Source: Pseudarthrobacter enclensis (GTDB taxonomy: Bacteria > Actinomycetota > Actinomycetes > Actinomycetales > Micrococcaceae). From it: a stretch of 64,000 nt of DNA. The stretch is from positions 143,298 through 207,297 of the forward strand of contig NZ_JAUSRE010000007.1 of the NCBI RefSeq assembly GCF_030811655.1, written 5' to 3'. Below the pieces are notes generated by a model. It saw nothing but the letters and a program-made list of their open reading frames with translations. It was not told the DNA's origin and ran no database searches. The position numbers and the translations under genes were made by a program. Of the stretch, positions 26,751-34,604 are shown piece by piece (the first letter of the stretch is position 1; every line of letters starts with the position of its first letter).

Positions 26751-27311
26751 ATGCGCTGGGATGCTCTCTTTCATGACATGGAAGGCCAGTTCGCGGAGGC
26801 CGACCGGCTGGCGCTCGACAGCGAAATCAACGAGCGGGCCAGGGCAGAGATGGTGGGTCTGTCGCTCGAAGACAGGCTGCGTGCGGCTGTCGGTTTCCGG
26901 ATCGCCGTCCATCTCCTCTGTGGAGAGTCGGCTCACGGGGAACTTACGCATGCGGGCGCTGATGCGCTGGTCCTTGACGAGGGGCCGCACCAAGTGCTTA
27001 TTCCCTACGCTGCCGCCGCGCGGTATGTGGGCCTCGGCAGATATACCCTTCAGGAAGATTCTCGGGTGCGCCGTGCCATTGGGCTGGCCCACTCGCTGAG
27101 GTGCCTCGCCCGGGACAGGGCAGAGATCTCAGTCACAACAGCGGGAAGCGGGGGGCCGGTGCGTCTGGCCGGTGTCATAGACCGTGTGGGGAAGGACTAT
27201 ATTGACCTCGCATCGGTGATTCCAGGGGAAGACCGCCGGAGGAACAGCGTGAGCCAGGTTTCGGCGATTCCTTTCGCCGCCCTGGCCATGATTAGGTCCC
27301 GCTCCAGCTGA
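26751..27311 (+). CDS. unknown actinobacterial protein, possible duplicated Sm-like barrel
   Basis: A 186-residue soluble protein starting MRWDALFHDMEGQFAEADRL. A helical first 75 residues (acidic, Arg-rich) is followed by two stretches of similar pattern: HGELTHAGADALVLDEG leading to VLIPYAAAARYVGLG, and AGVIDRVGKDYIDLASV leading to VSAIPFAALAMIRSR. Each has Gly-x-h-x-x-x-Gly-x-Asp-x-h-x-Leu, then a hydrophobic pair ending in Pro, as in Sm/LSm-like or SH3-like barrels. This duplication is my inference. The start is fixed by the leaderless promoter. No function can be assigned. The neighbours suggest a shared role with the LysM and SAF/CpaE genes. Confidence 0.7.
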   Translation: MRWDALFHDMEGQFAEADRLALDSEINERARAEMVGLSLEDRLRAAVGFRIAVHLLCGESAHGELTHAGADALVLDEGPHQVLIPYAAAARYVGLGRYTLQEDSRVRRAIGLAHSLRCLARDRAEISVTTAGSGGPVRLAGVIDRVGKDYIDLASVIPGEDRRRNSVSQVSAIPFAALAMIRSRSS

Positions 27312-27356
27312 TAGCTCTTGAAGGCCGCGGGTATCGTGCCTTGTAAGCCGGTCCCG

Positions 27357-27572
27357 CTAACCGGACTTGGAACGCGATTGCTGAATCATGCGGCTGGCCT
27401 CGGCATAGCGCTCCTCGATGTACTGCTCGAGCATTTTCTCCTCAACGCGCCATTGCCCCCTGCCACCCACCTGGATGGCTTTCAGCTCGCCGCTGCGTAC
27501 CAAGGCGTACGCCGCAGGGGAGTTGATCTGGAGTTGCTCAGCGACGTCCGCGAGCGTGAGAAACCTTGGCAT
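27357..27572 (-). CDS. BldC-like MerR/excisionase-type HTH protein
   Basis: A 71-residue protein, essentially one winged helix-turn-helix: LTLADVAEQLQINSPAAYALVRSGELKAIQVGGRGQWRVEEKMLEQYIEERYA. It has the size and pattern of BldC and small excisionase-like DNA-binding proteins. Its start is flanked by inverted repeats in the divergent region towards the SAF gene. A role as local regulator of that module is plausible but unproven. Confidence 0.82.
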   Translation of the reverse strand: MPRFLTLADVAEQLQINSPAAYALVRSGELKAIQVGGRGQWRVEEKMLEQYIEERYAEASRMIQQSRSKSG

Positions 27573-27582
27573 GAACCCATTT

Positions 27583-27642
27583 TGCCATCAAGTGGCAGAC
27601 TTTGCGGCTGTTATCCACAGTTTGGCGGCATTTTGGAAAATG
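27583..27642. promoter_or_regulatory. cluster of inverted repeats and one DnaA-box-like site
   Basis: TGCCATCAAGTGGCA (27583-27597, arms TGCCA/TGGCA), TTATCCACA (27611-27619, identical to a DnaA box) and CATTTT-GG-AAAATG (27629-27642) lie in the region between the BldC-like gene and the SAF gene. The first is 11 bases upstream of the BldC-like start and could be an autoregulatory operator. A lone DnaA box does not make an origin. Confidence 0.4.
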
Positions 27643-27677
27643 ACTTTTGTTCCAGGTGCCTTGCGGTGAGAATGAGG

Positions 27678-27696
27678 AGTCCGGCCAGACCGGACT
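27678..27696 (+). promoter_or_regulatory. hairpin AGTCCGG-N5-CCGGACT in the SAF gene leader
   Basis: Perfect 7-base arms with loop CCAGA end 28 bases before the ATG at 27725 and before the AGGGGGAG ribosome site. It could be an RNA structure or a protein-binding site. Confidence 0.35.
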
Positions 27697-27724
27697 GGTC
27701 CGGCGTACCCAGGGGGAGAACGGT

Positions 27725-28366
27725 ATGGTTCCTGATTCAAGAGCCACTGCACCACGGCTGAGGCGGCCATCGTGGAAGGACCCGCGGCTGTTGGTGGGCG
27801 TTCTCCTGGTCCTGGTGTCCATTGCCGGCGTCATCTCGCTGGTCAACAACGCAGACCGGACCACGGAGGTCTACGCGGCACGCGACGGTATTGCTGTGGG
27901 CGAACGACTGACGCCAGAGAACGTGGTCCGCGCCAAGGTCCGGCTCGGCGACACGGAACAGCATTACATCACCGTGGAGTCGGGCCTTCCCCAGGACGTC
28001 GTCGCCATGCAGAGGATTGGAAAGGACCAGCTGGTTCCAAGGGCAAGCCTCGGTGCGGCCGACCGGCTGGACCGGAAGCCCGTTGCCCTGAGTGTTGAGC
28101 AGACGTTGCCGTCCCAGGCAGTGGCCGGCGCCCGGGTGGATGTCTGGGTGGCGCAGCCGGACGCCAGGAACGGCTTCAGTGAGCCGAAGCTCATCCTCCC
28201 CGGAGCTGAGATCGCAGAGATCACCACCGGGTCCACGGCGCTCGGCTCGTCGAAAACTACCGTTCTGATGGTCCTGGTGGAGGACAAGCAGATGCCGGCG
28301 TTGCTCGGCGCCCAGGCAAATGAGGCCAAAATATCGGTTGTCTGGAATCCGGGCGGCGGCCGGTGA
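27725..28366 (+). CDS. SAF domain membrane protein (CpaB/RcpC-like)
   Basis: A 213-residue protein with one N-terminal membrane helix (about 22-41), then an SAF domain (EVYAARDGIAVGERLTPENVV to LVPRASLGAADRLDRKPVALSV) and a beta-rich end (VDVWVAQPDARNG, VLMVLVEDKQMPALLGAQ). SAF domains of this form occur in CpaB/RcpC pilus-assembly proteins and FlgA-like proteins; the domain faces the cell exterior. AGGGGGAG precedes the ATG. The stop overlaps the GTG of the CpaE-like gene by four bases, so the two products are made together. Confidence 0.82.
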   Translation: MVPDSRATAPRLRRPSWKDPRLLVGVLLVLVSIAGVISLVNNADRTTEVYAARDGIAVGERLTPENVVRAKVRLGDTEQHYITVESGLPQDVVAMQRIGKDQLVPRASLGAADRLDRKPVALSVEQTLPSQAVAGARVDVWVAQPDARNGFSEPKLILPGAEIAEITTGSTALGSSKTTVLMVLVEDKQMPALLGAQANEAKISVVWNPGGGR

Positions 28367-29667
28367 GTATTCCCGTCGTTACCGTAGGTCAAAGCCGTGA
28401 GGATCTGGTGGGCGGTCTTGAAAGGCTGCATGGCCCGGTCACGGTCGTCAGAAGATGCAACGAGCTTCCCGAACTTTTGGCAGCCTGCCAGAGCGGACTT
28501 GCACGGGCTGCAGTGGTAGCGGAGGGAACCGAGGCGTTGACTGCTTCCCTGGTGGACCGGCTCGGAGCTGTTGGCGTGGCAATCATCGCACTGACAGATA
28601 ACGCAGAGGAAGCCGAAAGGCTTCGCAAGATCGGTGTCGCGTCGGCGCTGACGGGTGTCGCCTCCACGGAACTTTCGGACCGGATTTCCGACGCCGTCGC
28701 GCAGCTGGCCGGTTCGGTCCGTCCGGCCATTCGCAGCACGCCTGCTGACACCGGCGTTGCGCTGGTATGCGAGACCGTCGAACCACAACCCGACCCGGAG
28801 GGGCAGGGGACCGGAAGGCTCATCGCCGTCTGGGGGCCCGCGGGGTCCCCGGGAAGGACCACGGTTGCCGTGAACATCGCCGGGGAATTGGCGGCTGACG
28901 GCAGCGACGTCCTGCTGGTAGATGCCGACACCTACGGCGCAAGCGTAGCGGCGGTGCTGGGTCTGCTTGACGAGTCAGCGGGGCTCGCCCAGGCGTGCCG
29001 GCTCGCTGACCAGGGCCAGCTGGATGCGGATGCACTCCGAAGGGTGGCAGCCACCGTAGCCACAGCATCCGGCACATTCCGGGTCCTGACCGGAATTACC
29101 CGGGCTGACCGGTGGACCGAGCTCCGCGCTGCGGCTCTGGCGATTGTCCTTGAGCGGGCCCGGCAGATTGCCGACGTTGTGGTGGTGGACACAGGCTTCT
29201 GCCTGGAAGCGGATGAGGAACTCAGCTTTGACACGATGGCGCCGCGGCGAAATGCCGCCACCCTGCGTCCGTTGGAGCTTGCCGACACGGTCTACGCCGT
29301 GGGTGCGGCAGACCCCGTGGGTGTACCCAGGATGGTCCGTGCTCTCGCCGAGCTGGAGGCTGCCGTCCCGCAGGCGTCCCCCATTGTGGTCATGAACAAG
29401 GTGCGTTCCTCTTCGGTTGGTCGGGCACCTGAGCGCCAACTGCGGGACGCCTGGGAAAGGTACGGGCCGGCTTTTGGGCTCAAATCGTTTCTGCCCCATG
29501 ACCCCAGTGCCGCCGACGCCGCCCTCTTGGCAGGGTCTCTGCTGTTGGAAGCCGCCCCCGAGTCGGTGCTGCGGCACGCCATCCGCGCGCTCGTATGTGC
29601 ACCCGCCCAGCGAAAACGCAAATCCTCTGTATTTTCTTCCACACCACGGCGGAGATCAAACGGATAG
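28363..29667 (+). CDS. CpaE/MinD-like P-loop ATPase with atypical Walker A
   Basis: A 434-residue protein. Residues 1-120 look like the degenerate receiver-like domain of CpaE (VVAEGTEALTASLVDRLG, ALTDNAEEAERLRKIG). From about 152 the ATPase begins: LIAVWGPAGSPGRTTVAVN, then LLVDADTYG and VVVVDTGF. The deviant Walker A of ParA/MinD (KGGxGKT) reads GSPGRTT, so both signature lysines are replaced, the P-loop one by Arg. Related actinobacterial CpaE-like proteins share this form, as far as I recall. No CpaF/TadA ATPase or TadB/C follows. Localisation or assembly of a surface structure is inferred from the family. Confidence 0.8.
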   Translation: MSIPVVTVGQSREDLVGGLERLHGPVTVVRRCNELPELLAACQSGLARAAVVAEGTEALTASLVDRLGAVGVAIIALTDNAEEAERLRKIGVASALTGVASTELSDRISDAVAQLAGSVRPAIRSTPADTGVALVCETVEPQPDPEGQGTGRLIAVWGPAGSPGRTTVAVNIAGELAADGSDVLLVDADTYGASVAAVLGLLDESAGLAQACRLADQGQLDADALRRVAATVATASGTFRVLTGITRADRWTELRAAALAIVLERARQIADVVVVDTGFCLEADEELSFDTMAPRRNAATLRPLELADTVYAVGAADPVGVPRMVRALAELEAAVPQASPIVVMNKVRSSSVGRAPERQLRDAWERYGPAFGLKSFLPHDPSAADAALLAGSLLLEAAPESVLRHAIRALVCAPAQRKRKSSVFSSTPRRRSNG

Positions 29668-29723
29668 GCTCGCCATAAGAGCTGCAATGGTGCGGCGGAT
29701 AACTCATATGGAGGCGTTGTCGA

Positions 29724-32700
29724 ATGTCGTCTGGATCCAGCGTGGAGGACCAGCCCCTGTCAATTGAAGGCCTCGAGGGCTTCATGGGGGACTACTACCA
29801 GCACCTGGCCGAGGAGGATGCCCGAAGCTACCCTCGGGATGTCCTCGAGGCCCGCGCGCTGGAGCACCGCCGTCTGGCGTCTCTCCGGCAGCCGGGACAG
29901 GCGAAGGTCTCGATCGTTGATGAAGAGGACAGCAGCGTCATTTTCGTCGTGACTGACGACATGCCGTTCCTTGTCGACTCGGTGAACGCCGAGCTTGTCC
30001 GGCAGCACGCGGCAATCAAGCTTGTGGTCCACCCCCTTTTCGTGGCCGCCCGGAACCGGGAAACCGGTGAACTGGTCAAGGTCAACAGGGTTCCGGCGCA
30101 CCTGGGGATCTCCAGTGGGGACACAGCCGCGATGCCCAGCCTTTCCCACCTGATTGCGCAGGGCGAAAACGCCTCGCACATGGAGTCTTGGATCGCCGTC
30201 GAGATCCAGCGCGTCCCGGATGAGACCAAGGCATCACTGCTCGAAGGTTTGACCCGCGTGCTCCACGACGTCCGCGCCGCGGTGGAGGACTGGCCCAAGA
30301 TGCGCCAAAAAGCGCTGGAGATCGCCGAAAGCCTGGACCGGGTGGCCAATTCCGGGCAGATTGCGGAACTGCGGCAGGCCAAGGACCTTCTCCGGTGGCT
30401 CGACGAGGGGAACTTTACATTCCTTGGTTACCGTGAATACGACCTGCTCAACGTGGATGGCGAGGACGTCCTGGAACTCCGTGAGGACAGTGGCCTGGGG
30501 CTTCTCCGCGCCGCCGCCGACTCCCCGCACATCCAGCATCTCACCGATACGGGCCGCAAAAAGGCCCGGGAAAAGCGTGCGCTGGTCATCACCAAGGCCA
30601 ATTCACGGTCCACAGTCCACCGCTCGGCCTACCTGGACTACATCGGCATCAAAAGCTTTGACGCCGCAGGCAACGTCAACGGTGAACGCCGCTTTATCGG
30701 ACTGTTCGCCACCAGTGCCTATGCGGGTTCCGTGCGGGACATTCCCATTGTCCGCGAGAAAGTGGACGCCGTGCTGCAGAACGCGGGCTTCCCGCCGGAC
30801 TCGCACTCCGGCAAGGACCTGCTGGGAATTTTGGAGACCTACCCCCGTGATGAGCTGTTCCAGATCGAGGTTCCCGACCTCGCCGCAACCGCGCTTGGGA
30901 TCCAGAAGCTGCAGGAACGGCGGCGTACCCGGCTGTTCCTGAGGCCCGACATCTATGGACGGTTCATGTCGGCCGTGGTCTACCTGCCCAGGGACCGCTA
31001 TACCACGAACGTCCGGCTCCGCATTGAGCAGGAACTGAGGGAAACGTTCCAGGCGGTCTCGATCGACTACGAAGCGAGGATGACGGAATCAGCGCTCGCG
31101 CGCCTGTTTTTCCGCATTCGCCTGCCAAAAGATGCCGACGTCAGCCACGTCAACACCGATGAGCTGGAGAAGCGGCTGGTCCGGGCGGCCAGGTCCTGGA
31201 GTGAAGGTATCGCCGAAGTCCTTCGCGAGGGACGGGACCCTGCTGAAGCCAAGCAACTGGCTGCCATCTGGGCCGAGGCCTTCCCGGCCAGCTACCGCGT
31301 GGACTACGAAGTAGAGGACGCGCTCGAAGACATTGCCCGTTTTGAAAAGTACGGTGCCGCCGACGAACGGGACAGCGGGGCGATACAGGACCGGCCCGGT
31401 GTCCACGTGTACCTTCCTGAAGGTGCAGGCGCCACCCTTGAGGAGGACGCCCGGGTCAAGCTCTACATGCTGGAACCCAAGAGCCTGAGCCAGATCCTGC
31501 CCTATTTCCACAATCTCGGCCTTGAGGTCCTGGATGAGCGTCCTTTCGAGATCGAAACAGCGGACCGCCGCGACTTCTTCCTTTACGACCTCGGCCTGAA
31601 ATACCCGGCCGGAGTTGACCCGGTATCAACCGGTGGGCTACTTGCTGATTCGTTTGGCGCAGCCGTCACGGGAGCCGCGGAGTCGGACAGTTTCGACAGG
31701 CTGGTGCTGCGTGAGGGCCTGCACTGGCGGCAGATAACAGTGCTCCGGGCCTACGCCCGGTACATGCGGCAGATGGGCAACAGCAGCTCTTTCGGCTTCA
31801 TGGCGGACACGCTGCTGGCCAACCCGGACGTCACCAGGGGGCTTAGCGCACTATTCGCTGCCCGCTTTGACCCATCCGTCAGAGACGAGGAACGAGCCGA
31901 AGCTCAGGCGTCCGTGAGGGAGAAGCTGGCGGCTTCGATCGAGAAGGTTGCAACGCTCGACGCCGACCGCGTGCTGCGCACCTTCGCCAACCTCATTGAG
32001 GCCACCCTCCGCACCAACTTCTACCAGGACAAGCCCCACCTGAGCTTCAAGCTGGATCCGGCGCAGATCGAAGGGCTGCCGTTCCCGCGGCCCATGTTCG
32101 AAATCTGGGTTTACTCCCCGCGGGTGGAAGGCGTGCACCTGCGGTTCGGCAAGGTGGCCCGGGGGGGCCTCCGCTGGTCCGACCGGCGGGAGGATTTCCG
32201 CACCGAGGTCCTCGGCCTGGTGAAGGCACAGACAGTGAAGAATGCGGTCATCGTGCCCACCGGCGCCAAGGGCGGATTCTTCGCCAAACAGCTTCCGGAT
32301 CCCTCGACGGACCGCGCTGCCTGGATGGCGGAAGGCGTCGAAAGCTACAAGACCTTCATCCGGGGGTTGCTGGACCTCACCGACAATCTGCTCACGGAAG
32401 GCGACCGCGAACGGCTCGTGCCGCCGTCGAACGTTGTCAGGCACGACGACGACGATTCCTACCTTGTGGTTGCGGCGGATAAGGGCACGGCTACTTTCTC
32501 GGACATCGCAAACGGCCTTTCTGCTGAGTACGGGTTCTGGCTGGGCGATGCCTTCGCATCCGGCGGTTCAGTCGGCTACGACCACAAGGCCATGGGCATC
32601 ACCGCCCGGGGTGCCTGGGAATCAGTGAAGCGGCACTTTAGTGAACTCGACCTGGATACCCAGACCGAGCCTTTCACCGTGGTCGGCGTGGGAGACATGT

Positions 32701-34577
32701 CCGGGGACGTGTTCGGCAACGGGATGCTTTTGTCCCGGCATATCCGCCTGCTGGCGGCATTCGACCACAGGCACATCTTCCTCGACCCCAATCCGGATGA
32801 GGAATCTTCGTTCGCGGAGCGGCAGAGGCTCTTTAACCTCCCCAGATCTTCCTGGGACGACTATGACAAGTCCCTTATCAGCGAGGGCGGCGGCGTGTTC
32901 GCCCGGCAGTCGAAGTCCATCCCGGTTTCCACCCAGGTGCGGGCCGCGCTTGGGCTCCCGGCGGCCACCACAGAGCTCAGCCCACCGGAGCTGCTGCGTG
33001 CCATCCTGCTGGCCCCTGCAGATTTGCTCTACAACGGCGGGATCGGAACTTATGTGAAGGCCGGCTCCGAATCGAACGCATCGGTCGGTGACAAAGCCAA
33101 CGATGCGATCCGGGTCAATGGCCGGGACCTGCGGGTCAAGGTGGTGGGCGAAGGCGGAAACCTGGGCATGACGCAGCGCGGCCGCATCGAAGCAGCGCTG
33201 CAGGGTGTCATCCTCAACAGCGATGCGATCGACAACTCGGCCGGCGTGGACTGCTCTGACCACGAAGTCAACATCAAGATCTTCGTTGACCGCATGGTGG
33301 CTGCAGGGAAGCTGCCGGCGGGGGAGCGTGCCGACTTCCTCGCCTCCATGACGGACGAAGTGGCCAGGCTGGTCCTGGAGGACAACATCGACCAGAACAT
33401 CCTGCTCCTGAACGACCGCACGCGGGTGGCGGAGTGGAGCCCCAGCTACGAGCGGCTCATGGACTGGCTCGAAAAGAGCGCCGACCTGAAGCGGGACCTT
33501 GAAGCGCTGCCCACCACGGAGACCTTGCGGGAACGCCTCCAGCAGGGGCAGGGCCTGACGTCCCCGGAGCTGTCGGTGCTGGCCGCCTACGCCAAGATCG
33601 AACTGGCCTCGGCCCTGCGGGACAGCGATCTCGCGGACGACCCCTGGTTCCGGGGGACCCTCCGTGCGTACTTCCCGCACCAACTGCGCCAACGCTTCGA
33701 CGCGGAACTGGACACCCACCCGCTGCGCCGCGAGATCATCGCCACGGTGGTTGCCAATGACATGATCAACCTCGGCGGCATCACTTTCGCATTCCGGGTC
33801 ATGGAGGAGACATCGGCCAGCGAAGTGGCCGTCGCAAAGGCCTTTGTGGCGCTGCGCGAGGTGTACGAGCTGGATTCGATGGTGGCGGAGCTCAACAGCC
33901 TGCCGGCTTCGTTCCCCACGGAACACTGGAGCACCGTCCACCTGGATATCCGCCGACTCCTCGACCGCGCCGTCCGGTGGCTGCTCAGCCAGGAAAGCGT
34001 TTCGCGGCCCATTGCCGACGTCATCGCGGAGTTCAAGCCGCTGATGGACCCGATGCGCGCCCGGTTGCTGGACTACTTGCGCGGGGACGACCGGGAACGG
34101 GTGGCAGCATGGCTGGCGAAGGGCCGTGAATGGGAACTTCCCGAAAACCTGGCCCTGCGTTGGGCGGAGCTCTTCGAGAGCTTCGTGCTCCTGGACATCG
34201 CCAGGATCGCCCGGTCCCGGGAGGACCGGGTGGAGGACATCGCCGCCGTTTACTACACCGTCTTCAACCGGTTCCACGCGGACTCGCTGCTGGAGCGGAT
34301 CAGCAGCCTGCCCAGGCAGGACCGGTGGCAGGCCCTGGCGCGGGCTGCCCTGCGGGATGATCTGTATTCCACGGTGTCCGACATGACGACCGCGGTGCTG
34401 GACGCCACGCCTGGAGGCGGGGAACCAGAGGCGCGGCTTAAGGACTGGGAGGCGCAGAACGCCGAGCAGTTGGGCAGGGCCAAGAGCATGTTCGACGAGG
34501 TGAACGCGCTCGAGGCCGACGACATGGCCTCACTGTCGGTAGCATTGAGGCTCTTGAGGTCAATCGTCCGACGCTAG
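29724..34577 (+). CDS. gdh: NAD-specific glutamate dehydrogenase, large (180-kDa) class
   Basis: A 1617-residue protein, matching the length of the 180-kDa class found in Streptomyces and mycobacteria (Rv2476c). It catalyses L-glutamate + NAD+ to 2-oxoglutarate + ammonium, mainly catabolic. The N-terminal 700 residues hold the ACT-like and helical regulatory parts. The catalytic core starts near 780: GKVARGGLRWSDRREDFR, then VPTGAKGGFF (about 846-855, with the catalytic lysine) and the NAD-binding region GVGDMSGDVFGNGM. The C-terminal helical region follows (MDWLEKSADLKRDLEALP). GGAGG lies nine bases before the ATG. The next gene starts 27 bases after the stop. Confidence 0.95.
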   Translation: MSSGSSVEDQPLSIEGLEGFMGDYYQHLAEEDARSYPRDVLEARALEHRRLASLRQPGQAKVSIVDEEDSSVIFVVTDDMPFLVDSVNAELVRQHAAIKLVVHPLFVAARNRETGELVKVNRVPAHLGISSGDTAAMPSLSHLIAQGENASHMESWIAVEIQRVPDETKASLLEGLTRVLHDVRAAVEDWPKMRQKALEIAESLDRVANSGQIAELRQAKDLLRWLDEGNFTFLGYREYDLLNVDGEDVLELREDSGLGLLRAAADSPHIQHLTDTGRKKAREKRALVITKANSRSTVHRSAYLDYIGIKSFDAAGNVNGERRFIGLFATSAYAGSVRDIPIVREKVDAVLQNAGFPPDSHSGKDLLGILETYPRDELFQIEVPDLAATALGIQKLQERRRTRLFLRPDIYGRFMSAVVYLPRDRYTTNVRLRIEQELRETFQAVSIDYEARMTESALARLFFRIRLPKDADVSHVNTDELEKRLVRAARSWSEGIAEVLREGRDPAEAKQLAAIWAEAFPASYRVDYEVEDALEDIARFEKYGAADERDSGAIQDRPGVHVYLPEGAGATLEEDARVKLYMLEPKSLSQILPYFHNLGLEVLDERPFEIETADRRDFFLYDLGLKYPAGVDPVSTGGLLADSFGAAVTGAAESDSFDRLVLREGLHWRQITVLRAYARYMRQMGNSSSFGFMADTLLANPDVTRGLSALFAARFDPSVRDEERAEAQASVREKLAASIEKVATLDADRVLRTFANLIEATLRTNFYQDKPHLSFKLDPAQIEGLPFPRPMFEIWVYSPRVEGVHLRFGKVARGGLRWSDRREDFRTEVLGLVKAQTVKNAVIVPTGAKGGFFAKQLPDPSTDRAAWMAEGVESYKTFIRGLLDLTDNLLTEGDRERLVPPSNVVRHDDDDSYLVVAADKGTATFSDIANGLSAEYGFWLGDAFASGGSVGYDHKAMGITARGAWESVKRHFSELDLDTQTEPFTVVGVGDMSGDVFGNGMLLSRHIRLLAAFDHRHIFLDPNPDEESSFAERQRLFNLPRSSWDDYDKSLISEGGGVFARQSKSIPVSTQVRAALGLPAATTELSPPELLRAILLAPADLLYNGGIGTYVKAGSESNASVGDKANDAIRVNGRDLRVKVVGEGGNLGMTQRGRIEAALQGVILNSDAIDNSAGVDCSDHEVNIKIFVDRMVAAGKLPAGERADFLASMTDEVARLVLEDNIDQNILLLNDRTRVAEWSPSYERLMDWLEKSADLKRDLEALPTTETLRERLQQGQGLTSPELSVLAAYAKIELASALRDSDLADDPWFRGTLRAYFPHQLRQRFDAELDTHPLRREIIATVVANDMINLGGITFAFRVMEETSASEVAVAKAFVALREVYELDSMVAELNSLPASFPTEHWSTVHLDIRRLLDRAVRWLLSQESVSRPIADVIAEFKPLMDPMRARLLDYLRGDDRERVAAWLAKGREWELPENLALRWAELFESFVLLDIARIARSREDRVEDIAAVYYTVFNRFHADSLLERISSLPRQDRWQALARAALRDDLYSTVSDMTTAVLDATPGGGEPEARLKDWEAQNAEQLGRAKSMFDEVNALEADDMASLSVALRLLRSIVRR

Positions 34578-34604
34578 CAAGACGGCGTCGCAAATGGAGG
34601 TGCA

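Noticed and set aside
27611..27619. Exact DnaA box TTATCCACA considered as part of an origin
   Set aside because: Only one copy, no AT-rich unwinding region, and no dnaA, dnaN or parAB genes nearby.
32622..34277. 551-codon frame antisense to glutamate dehydrogenase
   Set aside because: Same reason: the sense strand carries the conserved catalytic and C-terminal regions.
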